64,000 bases of DNA from Zoroaster sp. YZ-2022 (Eukaryota > Echinodermata > Asteroidea > Forcipulatida > Zoroasteridae), in contig CM055816.1 of NCBI GenBank assembly GCA_029582265.1, positions 21,943,843 to 22,007,842 on the forward strand, given 5' to 3'. Made by a program: the position numbers and the translations under genes. Below are positions 1-11,587 of the stretch, piece by piece. The notes under the pieces are model-generated. The model was given only the letters and a program-made list of their open reading frames with translations. It made no database searches and had not been told where the DNA came from. Position 1 is the stretch's first letter. The number at the start of each line of letters is the position of its first letter.

Positions 1-262
1 TGACATGTCCAAATCGCGTAACGAATATTTCTATTGGTTGTATGACAAGGTTTGTGTTCATGTTCGACCAATAAGAAAAGTTTTTTAAGCGGTATAGGCA
101 TTGCACACAGCGCGTAACGAATATTTCTATTGGTTGTATGACAAGTATGTGTTCATGTTCGACCAATAAGAAAAGTTTGTACGCCGTATAGGCATTGCAG
201 ACAGTGCGTAACGAATATTTCTATTGGTTGTATGATGACGTTACGCGCTATATAAATAGGGC
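1..262 (+). promoter_or_regulatory. CCAAT-box direct repeats with TATA box
   Basis: A unit of about 95 bp starting GCGTAACGAATATT recurs at 15, 112 and 206. It carries an ATTGG box, and the first two units also carry a CCAAT box in the opposite sense. The third unit runs into TATATAAATAG at 249-259, the usual distance upstream of a start site near 280-285. This is the architecture of a CCAAT/TATA promoter. Whether it drives a cellular gene or belongs to a mobile element (an AATAAA lies at about 355) is not settled by the sequence. Confidence 0.45.
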
Positions 263-294
263 ATTGCACACAAGTGCTAACGCAGTGAGCTCGT

Positions 295-438
295 ATGAGT
301 GCCTTCCAACGACTGCTTCAAAATAGCGTGCTGGATGAGAATGTGTTTCGTGTTCCAATAAATAGATTTACTGACCGTAATCAAGTTATTGTTGGCAAAT
401 GTATTTCTTCATTCATAACTGATACGTGGCTGTGCTAG
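295..438 (+). CDS. Short ORF downstream of the TATA box, 47 codons, unknown
   Basis: The first ATG after the predicted start site opens 47 codons (MSAFQRLLQNSVLDENVFRV at the start) and ends at TAG 436-438. I recognise no family, signal peptide or membrane segment. An AATAAA lies inside the ORF, which argues that the transcript may be short and non-coding. It is listed only because it sits directly behind a promoter-like block. Confidence 0.15.
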   Translation: MSAFQRLLQNSVLDENVFRVPINRFTDRNQVIVGKCISSFITDTWLC

Positions 439-509
439 ACAGTGTACTAACTATAATTAGAGTACCTCTGATGTCTGACTTGTCCAAAACATACCGGTAA
501 TTTGTATAT

Positions 510-996
510 GAAACTCGAGCTGAGGGGCCCCATCGTAGGGTGTATTGGGTTGCAGGAGTTGGTGTGGGGGTGTCTGCCCCTCCTTGTAAATTCATTGGCC
601 TGTATGGTGTCTGTTGCTGTGCACTTCCAGTACAAAGACAGTAAAGCCCCTTAAATTGATGCGTCTGGGACTAGTACTTAGCTTAAAGATATAGATATTA
701 TAATTCTGTACTTGTGGTGACACCTCAGGTGAGAGGTGCCACATGTACACATGTGGTGTTAAGTGAGGTGCATTAGGGCTTTGCCAGTGACCCCTAATTG
801 AGGTGCCATAGATTTCCATGTAGTTGTAAGGATTCCCTGTATTGATGATTGTTCTTCTTGTGATTTAAGGACTTGGTCACCTCCAGGTGACGTGCCTTAT
901 TGTTTGCGAGTAAACCAGTATTATTTGTTATATAAATACACAACAACTTGTATCCTGGTGACCTTCTTCATAGGGTGATCTCAGAGGAATTGTATA
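510..996 (-). mobile_element. Inverted partner fragment of the 25114-26315 element
   Basis: Read on the - strand, this stretch matches about 25225-25725 in order and with small differences. Shared landmarks are the ACAACTTGTATCCTGG/GTCACC segment, the paired CACCTC/GAGGTG runs, and GGGGCCCCTCAGCTCGAG. At about 997 it abuts TACACAATTAATTGG, which is mid-intron sequence of the LDLa gene A family (compare 7630 and 8390). The junction therefore coincides with loss of the 5' part of gene A1. Confidence 0.7.
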
Positions 997-1252
997 CACA
1001 ATTAATTGGCCTAGATTGCTCCTACCACGAGAACTTTGCCGTGATATTTCCATTTTTATGTTGATTGGACATGTTTGTCCATCGTTTTTCACGTTTGTTT
1101 TCAATATGAATACACTGGAACCATGAAAGAATGTTTACACCACGGCTTTTACTTTAGCACCCCTGTGTTTCTAGGAGAAGAGGCTTCGATTAGGAAGGAA
1201 GATGTCCCAAAATTGTTATATAATTTTATGTATCTTTTATTTCCAACCAGGC

Positions 1253-1340
1253 GGAAAGTGCAGTGTGACAGCGGTGAATGTATTCCATTAGATTGGGTAT
1301 GTGATAGAAACGAGGATGAGAATGATTGTACACAGGGTAA
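1253..1340 (+). pseudogene. Decayed LDLa exon of gene A1
   Basis: Intron sequence ending TTTCCAACCAG is fused directly to the second half of an LDLa exon ([17 protein letters not shown]). The Tyr/Asp and first Ser-rich part of the exon is missing, and a further deletion of about 20 nt removes the YTDCSSG segment. Splicing at the available AG would give the wrong frame for phase-1 joining. The donor GGTAACTG is also weak. Confidence 0.6.
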
Positions 1341-3255
1341 CTGATTGGATATTTCTCTTATTTCCAAGCAGACTACAGCTCCTTTTCCTCAAGCGACGTT
1401 CCCTCCTACTCTTGGAGTTCTCTGTCCGATTGGTGGGGTAGCGGAAACGGTTGCACCTCGACGGAAGTGCAGTGTGACAGCGGTGAATGTATTCCGTTAA
1501 ATTGGGTATGCGATTGGTACATCGACTGTTACTCTGGGGAGGATGAGGATGAATGTACACAGGGTAAGGATATTATAATTTAGTATTCGCTCATATCTAG
1601 TACACGATTGGTCTATAGCTTGCTCTTACCACGAGAACTTTGCCGCTTTCCGTTTTTATGTTGATTGGTTTGTTTTCAATATGAACACACCTGTACTATG
1701 GAAGAATTAAGTTTAGACACCACTGGTGTTATTTTAACACTTTAGGGAAAGATGCTTCGATTAGAAAGCAGATGTTCCTATCCTTAGCTCCCATTTTTGT
1801 ACGTAACTGATTTGATATTTCTCTTATTTCCAAGCAGACTACAGCTCCTTTTCCTCGAGCGACGTTCCCTCCGACTCTTGGAGTTCTCTGTCCGATTGGT
1901 GGGGTAGCGGAAACGGTTGCACCTCGACGGAAGTGCAGTGTGACAGCGGTGAATGTATTCCATTAAATTGGGTATGCGATTGGTACATCGACTGTTACTC
2001 AGGGGAGGATGAGGATGAATGTACACAGGGTAAGCATATTATAATTTAGTATTCGCTCATTTCTAGTACACAATTGGGCTTATAGCTTGCTCCTACCACG
2101 AGAACTTTGCCGCTTTCTGTTTTTATGTTGATTGTAAATGTTTGTTTATTGTTTTTTTCACGTTTGTTTTCAATATGAACACACTTGTACTATGGATGAA
2201 TGAAGTTTACACTATTGGTGTTATTTTAACACTTTAGAGGAAGATGCTTCGATTAGGAAGCAGATGTTCCTATCCTCAGCTCCCATTTTTTTACGTAACT
2301 GATTTGATATTTCTCTTGTTTCCAAACAGACTACAGCTCCTTTTCCTCAAGCGAAGTTCCTTCCGACTCTTGGAGTTCTCTGTCCGATTGGTGGGATAGT
2401 GGAAACGGTTGCACCTCGACGGAAGCGCAGTGTGACAGCGGTGAATGTATTCCATTGGATTGGGTATGCGATAGATACGTCGACTGTTCCTCAGGGGAGG
2501 ATGAGAATGATTGTACACATGGTAAGGATATTATAATTTAGTATTCGCTCATACCTAGTACACAATTGGGCTTATAGCTTGCTCCTACCACGAGAACTTT
2601 GCTGCTTTCTGTTTTTATGTTAATTGGAAATGTTTGTTTTCAATATGAACACACCTGTACTATGGAAGAATGTAGTTTACACCACTGGTGTTATTTTAAC
2701 ACTTTAGGGGAAGATGCTTCGATTAGGAAGCAGATGTTCCTATCCTCAGCTCCCATTTTTAACGTAACTGATTTGATATATCTCTTATTTCCAAGCAGAC
2801 TACAGCTCGTCTTCCTCAAGCGAAGTTCCTTCCGACTTTTCCAGTTCATTTTCTGATTGGTGGGATAGCGGAAACGAATGCACTTCAACGGAAGTGCAGT
2901 GTGACAGCGGTGAATGTATTCTGTTAGAGTGCATATGTGATGGAGTCATCGACTGTTCCTCAGGGGAGGACGAAGAGGAATGTACATATGGTAAGGATAT
3001 TGTAATTTTATATTCACTCATATCTAGTACACGATTGGTCTCTAGCTTCCTCTTACCACGAGAACTTTGCCGCTTTCCGTTTTTATGTTGATTGGAAATG
3101 TTTGTTTATTGTTTTTTTCACGTTTGTTTTCAATATGAACACACTTGTACTATGGATGAATGACTACAGACTACAGCTCGTCTTCCTCAAGCGACGTTCC
3201 TTCCGACTTTTCCAGTTCATTTTCTGATTGGTGGGATAGCGGAAGTGCAGTGTGA
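1253..3255 (+). pseudogene. Gene A1: 5'-truncated LDLa-repeat gene
   Basis: Four intact LDLa exons (1372-1563, 1838-2029, 2330-2521, 2799-2990), each 192 nt, lie between CAG acceptors and GTAAG donors and are phase 1-1. Each encodes DYSS, an acidic Ser-rich linker, WW, and then a six-Cys module of type [22 protein letters not shown]. The 2799 exon has a seventh Cys (LLECIC). The last unit starts near 3170 with no pyrimidine tract and reads into TGA at 3253-3255, because 20 nt present in the 2799 exon are missing. No start or signal exon is visible upstream, where the copy is cut at about 997. It is probably a dead or partial copy of A2, or the 3' end of a gene whose start lies outside. Confidence 0.65.
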
Positions 3256-3360
3256 CAGCGGTGAATGTATTCTGTTAGAGTGCATATGTGATGGAGTCAT
3301 CGACTGTTCCTCAGGGGAGGACGAAGAGGAATGCACATATGGTGGTGATATTATAATTTA

Positions 3361-4437
3361 GTATTCACTCCTAACTAGTATACAATGGTCTAGCTTACTC
3401 CTACCACATGAACGTTAACGTGTTCTTCATTTTTCACGTTTTTTAAATATGAATACACTGGTACCATAGTAGGATAAATTTATACAACAGGTGTTATTTT
3501 AACACTTCAGTTTTTGCAAGGGAAGATGCTTCAAAAGATTACTGTATTGTTACATTATGCCTAATTAGTATAATTATGTGTCTTCATAATAGTGAAATGA
3601 AACATGTATTTACACACACAATAACAATTATTTACTTACAACTTTTTTCATTTGTTGTATCTATAATATAGCTTAAGCTTAGCTAGTTTCGATATTTCGT
3701 CATGGCTTTATCTGCGGTATCTAGATGGTGATTATTAAATTCACTTTTTGGCATTTCAGAAAAAATGACGGCTTTATGATTTTCAGACAGATATACCGGT
3801 ACAAGTTTCCCCACAAGTGGTCTGCGCTCTTTTATGAGGAAAACAAAATGTGAAAATTAATTAACTATCGTTTCTGACAAACCATCCCACGTTCAATAGA
3901 GGGCGGTGTTCTTAACATGTATTTCGCTATTTCCCACAGAAATTCAGTTCTGTATTAATGAGTGCACTTTGATTAACTTTTATTGAAAAGCATTGCTTAA
4001 CTTTGGATTATCTGTCTGCATTTGCTAAAATTTATTCGGAAGACAAAACAAATTTTAGAAATAAAACATTTCAGCTTTAGATCGACACAACTAATTAAAG
4101 GGACAACATGGTCACTATCAGATCAGACTTTCAACAGGGCATGGAATCGATGTTCTAGTTTATGATAAACACAATGACTGAAAATTACTAGCTCATTTAT
4201 GCAGCAGCAACGGTAATATAACCGTGGGACATTATTTTCAATCACTGAGTTTAATCTAAAACTAGCTCTTCAATTCCATGCCCTGCTGATCGTGACGATA
4301 CTGTCCCTTTAATGGTTAAATATGTTGATTGCATAACTTCATACTGTCATATTATTGTAAGAAGAGAATAAAGTCATCATTGAAATCGTGATGTTTTTGA
4401 ATTCGCTTATTGTCTGGTATGGAAATTGGCTAAGAAG
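3361..4437 (+). repeat. 3' flank of A1, duplicated downstream of A2
   Basis: From GTATTCACTCCTAACTAG onward this matches 10366-11686 with small indels, up to the shared GGTATGGAAATTGGCTAAG. It contains no gene. An AATAAA near 4367-4372, kept at about 11606 in the second copy, could serve as poly(A) signal for the A genes. With the exons, this defines a tandem segmental duplication. Confidence 0.75.
4094..4312. mobile_element. TTAA-bounded inverted-repeat MITE, family M1
   Basis: TTAAAGGGACA at the left and TGTCCCTTTAA at the right bound a 219-bp near-palindrome with arms CAACAGGGCATGGAATCG and CCATGCCCTGC. It has no ORF. Other copies lie at 11078, 36154, 60418 and 61178. The copy at 11078 is at the same site of the A duplication, so this insertion predates the duplication. 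Confidence 0.8.
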
Positions 4438-6303
4438 CATTAGCGTCACCGTTCACAAAGTGACGAATCAGCCCACTGAGCTGCAAATTCATGTTTTAAC
4501 ATAACTGCCTTAGAACTGTTTTTGAAATCGCTACATCAAATACTTTTTAGCAATATTTTAGACTTTGCTTCGTACTAAAGCTAGTATATCAGAACGTGTC
4601 AGTATCTTAGATATTTAAATTAATGAGTAATAATTTACCAAACTTATTCGTCATATTAAAACCCTGCGCGGCGCCGGCCCAAAATCCATGCACGGTTGCA
4701 CCAAGGCACTGTTTGAAACAGTACATGGGGGTTTGGGCGTAATAATCATGTGGGGTGAGCATAATCCTTTATCAAAAGTGTTAATTATAAGAATAGAAGT
4801 AGTCTGGGCCCAACCCAACAGATTTTAGCCAAAATTTATTTTAATTTTTTTAATAAAAATAATGAATTACTGACAAAAGTCTGATTTTTTTTTCTAAATC
4901 AATTTTTTCCGACTTTATTGTGATGCTTATCTGACTGGAACAATTACAGGTAATAGTGATCAATTATTATTTGCAAATAATTATTCCCAATCCCCACCCT
5001 ACAACCCCTCCCCCCCCCCCCAGTCAACAATAATTATCCACAGTCTCAGCTTATTTTTTAGATCAAAGGTCCCTATGAAGCGCAAAACCAAAATATCTGT
5101 GTGGTTGCACTTGGGTACTGTTTGAAACAGTACATGGGGTTTGGGCATTCATGCAACAGCCGCCGGCTAAAGTAAATACAACCCTAACCAAAGTCTGGCC
5201 CAAGCTTGATAATCTGAGCTTATTGTGTACATCAAAAGTACCGACCACATGCCCTGAAGGTTTATTTCCATTGAGCTAGTGACAGGATGATTGATTGCCT
5301 GATAAGCACTTAGTGTAGAAAACATATGGCGGTATCATGATAGTCTGGGCTGTCTGGGTTGTGCCTCGAAAATCTGTGTGATGTTGACCACTGAGGTTAA
5401 CGGGGCTCTCACTATAGTTCTAGCTATGTCTGAATAGGGAACTTACGGAGAATGAAAAAAATTGGCCCAGGCAATTAAGAGAAACCCGTTAATTACAAAA
5501 AAGCGACTGTAGTAAACAGTACATGCGCTGCGCTCAGGGTTAAAAGAAATTTGTCACTTCATGAAAACTCTTCTGTTGGTAAATGTGACGTAATTCCAAT
5601 ATAAACCACGCTCACTTTGCACGTACTGGCTCCAACGATCATCAAAAACCCATTGCAACTGCATTGATCACTCTTTTCTTTGAGGATTTACGTAATAAAT
5701 TACAAAGCTATAGGGACACCATAAATCAGACAGTCTAAAGCAGTTTTGGCAGCGTCTCCAAGTATGTCTACGTATGGATGTGGACTGAAAAAGATCTTCA
5801 ATGTTGCTGGAGATTTGAGCCATCCTATGCCGTCAGACCGATAATGAAATAACATTGCCATAATTGACGGAAGTATCCGTGGGGTCCACTTTTGATTAAA
5901 TTGGTGAATTAATTTCAAAACATAAATTGCATTGAAATAATGTGAACATTTAAACAGATGACAAAGTTATTGTGTTAAATGTAAAGGAGACATGATAAGC
6001 TAATTGTTTGTCTCTTACAACAAAACATTTTATTGAAGGGATCTGATTTTGGTCTCTCAATTGTATAAAAGAACATCTGCTGTTTAGCTAAAACTGTTTA
6101 TAACACGGGAACCATTGGCTAAGCGGTGAACTAAATGTGCTTCAATATGCAACACATAGCGATGTCATGTGTGATAGGGATGTATGTAGGCCAACTTAAT
6201 CAATACACAAACCATTTTCATATTTATATATTCATTTTCAGACAACTATATATTTCATTTTACTGTTCTCACTGAGGCACATCTGTTGAGTGCAAATTGT
6301 CGG
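4438..6303. other. Intergenic spacer between A1 and A2
   Basis: No gene is supported. A sequence of about 70 bp containing CTGTTTGAAACAGTACATGG occurs at about 4685-4740 and again at about 5100-5155. The stretch 5588-5708 is related to 58690-58810, a dispersed repeat of about 120 bp sharing AACGATCATCA and ACCCATTG/GCCCATTG. A short C-run is at about 5010-5022. A 72-codon open frame on the - strand (5700-5918) has no recognisable domain. Confidence 0.5.
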
Positions 6304-6311
6304 TATTTAAA
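6304..6311 (+). promoter_or_regulatory. TATA-like box upstream of gene A2
   Basis: TATTTAAA lies 64-71 bp before the ATG at 6375, a spacing that would leave a 5' leader of about 35-40 nt. The match to a TATA box is imperfect and there is no other support. Confidence 0.3.
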
Positions 6312-6374
6312 AACATTTGTCGTTATTAACATGAGACCATTTGGCTAAGAGAAGGCATTTGGACATCAGCAACC

Positions 6375-9300
6375 ATGGGGAACGCAGCAAGAATGATCGT
6401 TCTATTGTTTGCTATGACTAGCGTTACCGGTAAGTATACTCATCAGCTATGGTTCCTTCTTTCTGCACTCTTAAAACTTAAGAGACAATTCTTTATAAAG
6501 TTGGATTTAACTTTTAAAAGTGTTGAATGAACATTCATAAAGTGAGACTTAACTTGACCCCGTGTTAATTCAACACTTTCTTTGAGTTGAATTTAACTTT
6601 ATAAAGTGTTGTCACTCACCGAACTCTTAAAAGGGTGATTAAACATTTAATTTTAAGAGTTTGTCGTTTATCATTTAACAATTGCAGTGAGCTAGCGTGT
6701 CAAATTGGTCCATTATGGAGTGGCACATTAACCATTATTTGGATACTTAACGGTATCCGAAGTGTTTTTGTGTAATACTGATGATAATGATAATCAGGGG
6801 CGTATCCAGGAATTTTCAGAGTGGGGGTTTGCCATCCCTTGACCTGTCACTGGTCAATAAGCTACACTGCAACTTGTCCAATATGAACACCATGAATAAA
6901 GTTTATACCAATGGTGTTATTTTAACATCCGAGTGTTTGCAGGTGAAGAGGCTTCGATTAGGAAGGCAAAGGTCCCAAACCCCAGTCCCAATTGTTATAT
7001 TAATGATTTCATGTATCTGTTATTTCCAAGCGGACTATAGCAGTTCGTCCTTCGTTGATGAAATAACGACCTCCTTCAACACTCCCATCCCGTCTTCCTC
7101 AAGCTCAAGCGAAGTTGTTTTCGACTATTTCAGCTCTTTATATGATTGGTGGGATAGTGGAAACGGTTGTACCAGTAGTGTTCATAATATGCAATTTGTC
7201 CATTATGAACAACATGAATGAAGTTTACACCAATGGTGTTATTTTAACATCCTAGTGTTTGCAGGGGAAGAGGCTTCGATTTGGAAGGCAAAGGTCCCAA
7301 ACCCCAGTCCCAATATTAACTTTTGATTTCATGTATCTGTTATTTCCAAGCGGACTATAGCAGTTCGTCCTTCGTTGATGAAACAACGACCTCCTTCAAC
7401 ACTCGCATCCCGTCTTCCTCAAGCGAAGTTCCTGTCGACTATTTCAGCTCTTTATATGATTGGTGGGATAGTGGAAACGGTTGTACCTCGACGGAAGTGC
7501 AGTGTGACAGCGGTGAATGTATTCCATTGGATTGGGTATGCGATAGATACACTGACTGTTCCTCAGGGGAGGATGAGAATGATTGTACACAGGGTAATGA
7601 TATTATAATTTAGTATTCTTTCATATCTAGTACACAATTAATTGGCCTAGATTGCTCCTACCACGAGAACTTTGCCGTGCTCTTTCCATTTTTATGTTGA
7701 TTGGACATGTTTGTCCATCGTTTTTCACGTTTGTTTTCAATATGACTACACTGGAACCATGAAAGAATGTTTACACCACTGCTTTTACTTTAGCACCCCT
7801 GTGTTTCTAGGGGCAGAGGCTTCGATTAGGAAGGAAGATGTCCCAAACCCCAGCCCCAAGGCAATTGTTATATAATTTGATGTATCTTTTATATCCAACC
7901 AGGCAATAAACTACACTGCAAAAACAAATATACCAGTAGTGTTCATAATATGGAACTTGTCCATTATGAACAACATGAATGAAGTTTACACCAATGGTGT
8001 TATTTTAACATCCTAGTGTTTGCAGGGGAAGAGGCTTCGATTTGGAAGGCAAAGGTCCCAAACCCCAGTCCCAATATTAACTTTTGATTTCATGTATCTG
8101 TTATTTCCAAGCGGACTATAGCAGTTCGTCCTTCGTTGATGAAATAACGACCTCCGTCAACACTGCCATCCCGCCTTCCTCAAGCGAAGTTCCTTTGGAC
8201 TATTTCAGTTCTTTTTCCGATTGGTGGGAAGTGGAAACGGTTGCAGCTCGACGGAAGTGCAGTGTGACAGCGGTGAATGTATTCCATTGGATTGGGTATG
8301 CGATTGGTACATCGACTGTACCTCAGGGGAGGATGAGGATGATTGTACACATGGTAAGGATATTATAATTTAGTATTCTTTCATATCTAGTACACAATTA
8401 ATTGGCCTAGATTGCTCCTACCACGAGAACGTTGCCGTGCTCTTTCCATTGTTATGTTGATTGGACATGTTTGTCCATCGTTTTTCACGTTTGTTTTCCA
8501 TATGAATACACTGGAACCATGAAAGAATGTTTACACCACTGCTTTTACTTTAGCACCCCTGTGTTTCTAGGGGCAGAGGCTTCGATTAGGAAGGAAGATG
8601 TCCCAAACCCCAGCCCCAAGGCAATTGTTATATAATTTGATGTATCTTTTATTTCCAACCAGGCAATAAACTACACTGCAAAAACAAATATACCAGTAGT
8701 GTTCATAATATGGAACTTGTCCATTATGAACAACATGAATGAAGTTTACACCAATGGTGTTATTTTAACATCCTAGTGTTTGCAGGGGAAGAGGCTTCGA
8801 TTTGGAAGGCAAAGGTCCCAAACCCCAGTCCCAATATTAACTTTTGATTTCATGTATCTGTTATTTCCAAGCGGACTATAGCAGTTCGTCCTTCGTTGAT
8901 GAAATAACGACCTCCGTCAACACTGCCATCCCGCCTTCCTCAAGCGAAGTTCCTTTGGACTATTTCAGTTCTTTTTCCGATTGGTGGGGAAGTGGAAACG
9001 GTTGCAGCTCGACGGAAGTGCAGTGTGACAGCGGTGAATGTATTCCATTGGATTGGGTATGCGATTGGTACATCGACTGTACCTCAGGGGAGGATGAGGA
9101 TGATTGTACACATGGTAAGGATATTATAATTTAGTATTCTTTCATATCTAGTACACAATTAATTGGCCTAGATTGCTCCTACCACGAGAACTTTGCCGTG
9201 CTCTTTCCATTGTTATGTTGATTGGACATGTTTGTCCATCGTTTTTCACGTTTGTTTTCCATATGAATACACTGGAACCATGAAAGAATGTTTACACCAC

Positions 9301-10260
9301 TGCTTTTACCTTAGCACCCCTGTGTTTCTAGGAGAAGAGGCTTCGATTAGGAAGGAAGATGTCCCAAACCCCAGCCCCAAGGCAATTGTTATATAATTTG
9401 ATGTATCTTTTATTTCCAACCAGGCAATAAACTACACTGCAAAAACAAATATACCAGTAGTGTTCATAATATGCAACTTGTCCATTATGAACAACATGAA
9501 TGAAGTTTACACCAATGGTGTTATTTTAACATCCTAGTGTTTGCAGGGGAAGAGGCTTCGATTTGGAAGGCAAAGGTCCCAAACCCCAGTCCCAATATTA
9601 ACTTTTGATTTCATGTATCTGTTATTTCCAAGTGGACTATAGCAGTTCGTCCTTCGTTGATGAAATAACGACCTCCTTCAACACTCGCATCCCGTCTTCC
9701 TCAAGCGAAGTTCCTGTCGACTATTTCAGCTCTTTATATGATTGGTGGGATAGTGGAAACGGTTGTACCTCGACGGAAGTGCAGTGTGACAGCGGTGAAT
9801 GTATTCCATTGGATTGGGTATGCGATAGATACACTGACTGTTCCTCAGGGGAGGATGAGAATGATTGTACACAGGGTAAGGATATTATAATTTAGTATTC
9901 ACTCATATCTAGTACACGATTGGTCTATAGCTTGCTCTTACCACGAGAACTTTGCCGCTTTCTGTTTTTATGTTGATTGGAAATGTTTGTTTATTGTTTT
10001 TCACGTTTGTTTTCAATATGAACATACCTGTACTATGGATGAATGAAGTTTAGACACTACTGGTGTTATTTTAACACTTTAGGGGAAGATGCTTCGATTA
10101 GGAAGGCAGATGTTCCTATCCTTAGCTCCCATTTTTAACGTAACTGATTTGATATATCTCTTATTTCCAAACAGACTACAGCTCGTCTTCCTCAAGCGAT
10201 GTTCCTTCCGACTTTTCCAGTTCATTTTCTGATTGGTGGGATAGCGGAAGTGCAGTGTGA
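6375..10260 (+). CDS. Gene A2: secreted LDLa-repeat protein
   Basis: Exon 1 (6375-6429) encodes a signal peptide, [18 protein letters not shown], with an ACCATGG start context and donor GTAAGT in phase 1. Complete LDLa exons are 7351-7593, 8872-9114 and 9633-9875, each 243 nt and phase 1-1. Each has a linker ([17 protein letters not shown]) and a module C-6-C-4-C-6-C-5-C-8-C with WVCD..D..GEDE, so the side-chain Ca ligands of the LDLa family are kept. The terminal exon starts at 10175 and stops at 10258-10260 after YSSSSSS and [11 protein letters not shown]. Joining these five exons gives 289 aa with three modules and no membrane segment. Exon-like units at 7031 and 8112 are broken and would have to be skipped. 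The function is unknown; LDLa modules generally bind basic protein surfaces through Ca-ordered acidic residues. Confidence 0.65.
6461..6660. repeat. AT-rich fold-back repeat in A2 intron 1
   Basis: Short inverted motifs (AACTCTTAAAA, TTTAAGAGTT, TTTATAAAGT, CAACACTTT/AAAGTGTTG) recur in both orientations across about 200 bp just after exon 1. It looks like a degenerate fold-back element. No ORF is present. Confidence 0.4.
7031..7171 (+). pseudogene. Truncated LDLa exon of gene A2
   Basis: The exon begins like its neighbours (G|CG GAC TAT) and encodes the Ser/Asp-rich linker up to DSGNGCT. After GGTTGTACC it jumps into intron sequence (AGTAGTGTTCATAATATG, normal at 7933 and 9457). The six-Cys module and the donor site are therefore gone. 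ACC is present at both break sequences, which suggests a short-homology deletion. Read-through gives a stop (EQHE*). Confidence 0.7.
8112..8353 (+). pseudogene. Frameshifted LDLa exon of gene A2
   Basis: This 242-nt unit matches the 243-nt exon at 8872 except for one missing G (GGTGGGAAGT against GGTGGGGAAGT). After DWW the frame shifts to [19 protein letters not shown], which stays open to the exon end. Including it would shift the following exons; skipping it would keep frame because the exons are symmetric. A one-base assembly error is also possible. Confidence 0.7.
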
Positions 10261-11077
10261 CAGCGGTGAATGTATTCTATTAGAGTGCATATGTGATGGA
10301 GTCATCGACTGTTCCTCAGGGGAGGACGAAGAGGAATGCACATATGGTGGTGATATTATAATTTAGTATTCACTCCTAACTAGTATACAATGGTCTAGCT
10401 TACTCCTACCACATGAACGTTAACGTGTTCTCCATTTTTCACGTTTTTTCAATATGAATACACTAGTACCATAATAGGAGGAAGTTTATACAACAGACGT
10501 TATTTTAACACTTCAGTTTTATGACTAATTATGACTAATTAGTATAATTATATGTCTTCCTAATAGTGAAATGAAACATGTATTTACACACACAATAACA
10601 ATTATTTACTTACAACTTTTTCATTTGTTGTATCCATAATATAGCTTAAGCTTAGCTAGTTTCGATATTTCGTCATGGCTCTATCTGCGGTATCTAGATG
10701 ATGATATGACGGCTTTATGATTTTCAGACAGATATACAAGTTTCCCCACAAGTGGTCTGCGCTCTTTTATGAGGAAAACAAAATGTGAAAATTAATTAAC
10801 TATCGTTTCTGACAAAACATCCCACGTTCAATAGAGGGCGGTGTTCTTAACATAACATTGAAAACAAACTGGCATTATTGATGCCGTGGTCCATGTATTT
10901 CGCTATTTCCCACAGAAATTCAATTCTGCATTAATGAGTGCACTTTTATTAACTTTTATTGAAAAGCATTGCTTAACTTTCGATTATCTGTCTGCATTTG
11001 CTAAAATTTATTCGGAAGACAAAACAAATTTTAGAAATGAATGATAAAACAGTTCAGCTTTAGACAGACACAACTAA

Positions 11078-11295
11078 TTAAAGGGACACTATCGTCACGA
11101 TCAGATCAGACTTTCAACAGGGCATGGAATCGATGTTCTAGTTTATGATAAACACAGTGACTGAAAATTACTGGCTCATTTATGCAGCAGCAACGGTAAT
11201 ATAACCGTGGGACATTATTTTCAGTCACTGAGTTTAATCTAAAACTAGCACTTCAATTCCATGCCCTGCTGATCGTGACGATACTGTCCCTTTAA
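11078..11295. mobile_element. M1-family MITE, orthologous position to 4094
   Basis: It has the same TTAAAGGGACA and TGTCCCTTTAA ends and the same CAACAGGGCATGGAATCG arm as the copy in A1. Confidence 0.8.
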
Positions 11296-11334
11296 TGATT
11301 AAATATGTTGATTGCATAACCTCATACTGACATA

Positions 11335-11587
11335 CGTGACCCGCTCTGTGAAAATGAGTCACAAGACGCAAATTTTACAAATATACATTTCTATGTAGCT
11401 GGAAAGAGTACATCATCGGCTTTAATTTGGTATATGTTAGAGGTGTGTGGCATATTGCATTATGGAGATATGGCATTTGTAATAATCAATAATGTGCATA
11501 ATTAACACAATTTATTGTTAGGAAAACAAGCATTCAAATGTAAACGCACGGTGCGACATGTGACTCATTTTCACAGAGTGGGTCACA
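11335..11587. mobile_element. TA-flanked MITE, family M2
   Basis: The inverted ends CGTGACCCGCTCTGTG and CACAGAGTGGGTCACA are flanked by TA. The equivalent place in A1 (about 4345) reads straight through, giving an empty site. The ends and the TA duplication fit a Tc1/mariner-type non-autonomous element; this assignment is inference. A longer relative is at 35552. Confidence 0.8.

Noticed and set aside
5700..5918. 72-codon - strand frame near a dispersed repeat
   Set aside because: No recognised domain, no splice sites in register, and it borders a repeat shared with 58690; not supported as a gene.
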